In this document: positions 62,239 through 64,000 of the stretch, one piece after another
How the letters are laid out: every line of letters begins with the position of its first letter
How positions within the stretch are numbered: the stretch's first letter is position 1
Assembly: GCA_047602475.1 (NCBI GenBank)
Contig: JASGHE010000002.1
Span: 248,001 to 312,000 of the forward strand
Source of the DNA: JAEUIE01 sp047602475
GTDB lineage: Bacteria > Planctomycetota > Planctomycetia > Gemmatales > HRBIN36
Reading direction: 5' to 3'
Length of the DNA stretch: 64,000 nucleotides
Translations under genes and position numbers: made by a program
The notes under the pieces: model-generated
What the model was told of the DNA's origin: nothing
The model's database searches: none
Seen by the model: the letters and a program-made list of their open reading frames with translations, nothing else

Positions 62239-63261
62239 TCAAGGCAGCTTCTGAAGTGCGTGCGCTATTTCGTGCCGTTCGGGCAACAGCGTCAGCACCG
62301 CGGGAAGCCAACGGGCGTGGATGGAGAACTTCTTCGTGGAGACGAGCCGGGGAAACGTCAGGTAGTCGTCGAACCGAGCATCGCCTTTGGCCCGAAACGA
62401 GACGCCATATTCTTTTCGGTCGCCGGCGAAGGATCTGGTCCAGTTGAGGAACTCGATGGTATTGAATAGCGTGATATCAATATCGCCAAGGTGCAGCACC
62501 TCAAAGACGTGTTCAGCCATCGTCAGGCGGAACATCATCCCGGGGAGCAGGCCGAGCTGTTCCTCGGCTGCACGGTCAACATTGACGTTGATGTTATCCC
62601 ACCAGTAATGAGTCATGGCCAGACCGTGGAACGTGTTGTCTTTGATTTCGTACTTGCCCTTCCAGACATCCTCGTCGGGCTTGGGGAAGCGGAGGTACGT
62701 TTTGTTCTTGGGCACCTTGGCTTCAGTGGCCGGCGTCAAAACGATCACCTCCTGCGGTCCCGGCCAGGGCTTGCCATCCGACACCAGACCATCGTTCTGC
62801 ATTTCATTCCAATCCATTCGGTACAGCGTCACGACGTAATCGCCGGGCGGCACCGTCACCAGGCCCGGCTCATCCTGGGGTTCGTCATCGTGGATCGGCA
62901 GGGTGTTCGGCGTATCAACCCGCAGCTTGCCCGATGGCAGTTTCAAGTACGCCTTCTGTGGCTTCAGCCAGCGGGCCACCGCCAATTCTTTCTTCGTGAG
63001 AGGCGGCCCGACAACGACCTCAGCCACCACCTCATCATCCTGAAAGAGTGCGTAAGCGATATACCAACCTTCTTTTGCCAGCTTGCGAAGTTTCTTATCA
63101 CACTCAGCTTCGTCGTCCGCAAAGCCGCCCTGAAAATCGGCTTCGGAGTTTTTGAGATGCTCGAGGCTCGACTCGTCGAAGAGATAAACGATCAAGCCTT
63201 CATTGTAAACATCGAGCCGGTGAGCGCCCGGACGTATGCCGGGCCAGGGGGATGCAGACAT
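62239..63261 (-). CDS. Conserved-looking cytoplasmic protein of unknown function
   Basis: About 340 aa from ATG 63261, with a strong GGAGG 8 bp upstream; a further start at 63294 is unsupported. The sequence is rich in Trp and acidic residues with a beta-sandwich feel: HRLDVYNEGLIVYLFDESSL, VPPGDYVVTLYRMDWNEMQN, NTFHGLAMTHYWWDNINVNV and HVFEVLHLGDIDITLFNTIE. No signal peptide, no known motif. It is upstream of the methyltransferase gene with 30 bp between them, suggesting a two-gene operon. Confidence 0.75.
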   Translation of the reverse strand: MSASPWPGIRPGAHRLDVYNEGLIVYLFDESSLEHLKNSEADFQGGFADDEAECDKKLRKLAKEGWYIAYALFQDDEVVAEVVVGPPLTKKELAVARWLKPQKAYLKLPSGKLRVDTPNTLPIHDDEPQDEPGLVTVPPGDYVVTLYRMDWNEMQNDGLVSDGKPWPGPQEVIVLTPATEAKVPKNKTYLRFPKPDEDVWKGKYEIKDNTFHGLAMTHYWWDNINVNVDRAAEEQLGLLPGMMFRLTMAEHVFEVLHLGDIDITLFNTIEFLNWTRSFAGDRKEYGVSFRAKGDARFDDYLTFPRLVSTKKFSIHARWLPAVLTLLPERHEIAHALQKLP

Positions 63262-63563
63262 AGGAACCTCCGCTGAACCGCACTCGCATGTCATGGTTTG
63301 TGTCTACTCACGGCAACCATGCTTGAAGGGACATTCTGTGCTTGGGTGTAGAGGAGTCAATGAGTGATGTAGGGTGGGTCAAGCGGTATCCGCGCCGCCC
63401 CACCATACGAAGCCCAGCGTCTACGGAGCTGTACAGTAGTGAACACCTGTCAAAATGACCTGCCGCAGTGCCGTGCGCACCTGTTTCAGTGGGTTCAACT
63501 TCAAGAATTGAAGATGTGGAGATGCGCGGGCTTCGGGGGAGACCCGAACAACCTTCAGGTTTT

Positions 63564-63659
63564 GTGGCACTGTTCTGGCGGTACTCCGACAGAGCAGTGC
63601 GAACTCTGCAGAGTTTTTGCACCTTATCACTGCTCTCGGCGTACCGAGAACAGTGCCAC
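63564..63659. repeat. Palindromic element D1 (cloverleaf-type)
   Basis: Outer stem GTGGCACTGTTCT with AGAACAGTGCCAC. Lateral hairpins CGG-TACT-CCG and TCGG-CGTA-CCGA. Inner stem AGAGCAGTG with CACTGCTCT. The loop contains the palindrome AACTCTGCAGAGTT. Same layout as elements A, B and C. Confidence 0.9.
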
Positions 63660-63758
63660 GTCTCCGTGCGCGCGCCTGTTTTGGTGGGTTCAACTTCAAG
63701 AATTGAAGATGTGGAGATGCGCGGGCTTCGAGGAACTTCAGAACAACCTACAAGAATC

Positions 63759-63854
63759 GTGGCACTGTTCTGGCGGTACTCCGACAGAGCAGTGCGAACT
63801 CTGCAAAGTTTGTGCACCTTATCACTGCTCTCGGCGTACCGAGAGCAGTGCCAC
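63759..63854. repeat. Palindromic element D2 (cloverleaf-type)
   Basis: Second copy, 195 bp after D1 and 96 bp long like it. The outer right arm reads AGAGCAGTGCCAC instead of AGAACAGTGCCAC, so one pair of the outer stem becomes a wobble. Lateral and inner stems are unchanged; the loop differs at two positions. Confidence 0.9.
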
Positions 63855-64000
63855 ACCCCCGTGCGCGCACCTGTTTTGGTGGGTTCAACTTCAAGAATTG
63901 AAGATGTGGAGATGCACAGACTCCCAGGAACTCCACAAGTTGATTCCCGGGTGGGGTGAAGAGGGCTTCAAGTACCACAGCGCCGTGCGCACGCAAGTTG

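Larger units (their letters stand above)
63471..64000. repeat. 195-bp tandem array with embedded palindromes, running to the window edge
   Basis: The block GGGTTCAACTTCAAGAATTG occurs at 63491, 63686 and 63881, exactly 195 bp apart, each followed by AAGATGTGGAGATGC. The first two units carry palindromic elements at 63564-63659 and 63759-63854. The third unit diverges after CACAGACTCCCAGG and lacks the palindrome, and a new CCGTGCGCAC word at 63983 shows that a further unit begins 124 bp later. The whole region 63262-64000 has no convincing gene; left of the array I see only a weak hairpin near 63370-63400. Because 195 is divisible by three, both strands read as 65-residue repeats without biological meaning that I can support. 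Confidence 0.9.

Noticed and set aside
63468..63959. Open frame encoding 65-residue repeats on the plus strand (and similar ones on the minus strand)
   Set aside because: The repeat period (195 bp) is a multiple of three, so open frames persist on both strands; the region consists of palindromes, has no ribosome binding site and no family resemblance. Treated as a repeat array.
63471..64000. CRISPR array
   Set aside because: Repeat units are 195 bp with conserved linkers as well as palindromes; there are no short repeats with unique spacers and no cas genes.

Overview
The window reads as chromosomal DNA of a planctomycete, most likely close to the Gemmataceae (inference from gene families and repeat types, not from a marker gene). 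The indicators are three DUF1549/DUF1553 cytochrome-type proteins, four DUF1501 proteins, an ECF sigma factor next to a Ser/Thr kinase with a zinc-type N-terminus and TPR-like tail, a TatC with an enlarged periplasmic loop, many Tat or lipoprotein signals, and numerous palindromic intergenic repeats. No rRNA, tRNA, CRISPR array, prophage or transposase gene was recognised.

Layout. 1-3.0 kb: end of an unknown gene, then phoH, cdsA and an SDR gene on the minus strand. 3.1-11 kb: a secreted unknown, a very large PSCyt1-WD40-DUF1549-DUF1553 fusion and its DUF1501 partner. 11-18.7 kb: a heavy-metal-type RND efflux operon (Cys-rich exported protein, adaptor, pump, His-rich lipoprotein) followed by an alpha/beta hydrolase and a membrane protein. 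18.7-20.5 kb: PAS protein and a thioredoxin-like secreted protein. 20.6-25.8 kb: operon DUF1549/1553, DUF1501, pre-peptidase-domain protein. 25.8-32.7 kb: minus-strand operon DUF1549/1553, DUF1501, PQQ propeller, small protein, sialidase-like propeller. 32.8-37 kb: thioredoxin, Zn alcohol dehydrogenase, HGSNAT-like acyltransferase, YkgJ Cys cluster. 36.9-43.9 kb: kinase/TPR, ECF sigma, DUF1501, Mrp ATPase, DUF971, PIN toxin-antitoxin. 44-50.8 kb: Gfo/Idh/MocA oxidoreductase, spermidine-synthase-like membrane protein, TIM barrel, acyl-CoA:carboxylate CoA-transferase, TatC. 51-57.9 kb: two lipoproteins, two GT87-like membrane proteins and a membrane-anchored propeller/DUF3604-like protein. 57.9-63.3 kb: EboB-like TatD hydrolase, DUF2007, DUF3224, membrane protein, KOW protein, lipoprotein, methyltransferase, unknown. 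63.4-64 kb: a 195-bp tandem array.

Two things stand out. First, many intergenic spaces carry 75-170 bp palindromic elements that share one architecture (outer stem, two small lateral hairpins, inner stem, variable loop), although their stem sequences differ completely. In five copies the stems covary around conserved GTAC-containing lateral loops. They look like REPIN/BIME-type elements, and two of them form the right-edge array. Second, at least ten reading-frame breaks lie inside otherwise intact, highly recognisable genes, five of them in short homopolymers and two in the same TGCGCCGA context. This suggests consensus sequence errors rather than ten real pseudogenes, so the split genes are listed here as single loci with the break position.
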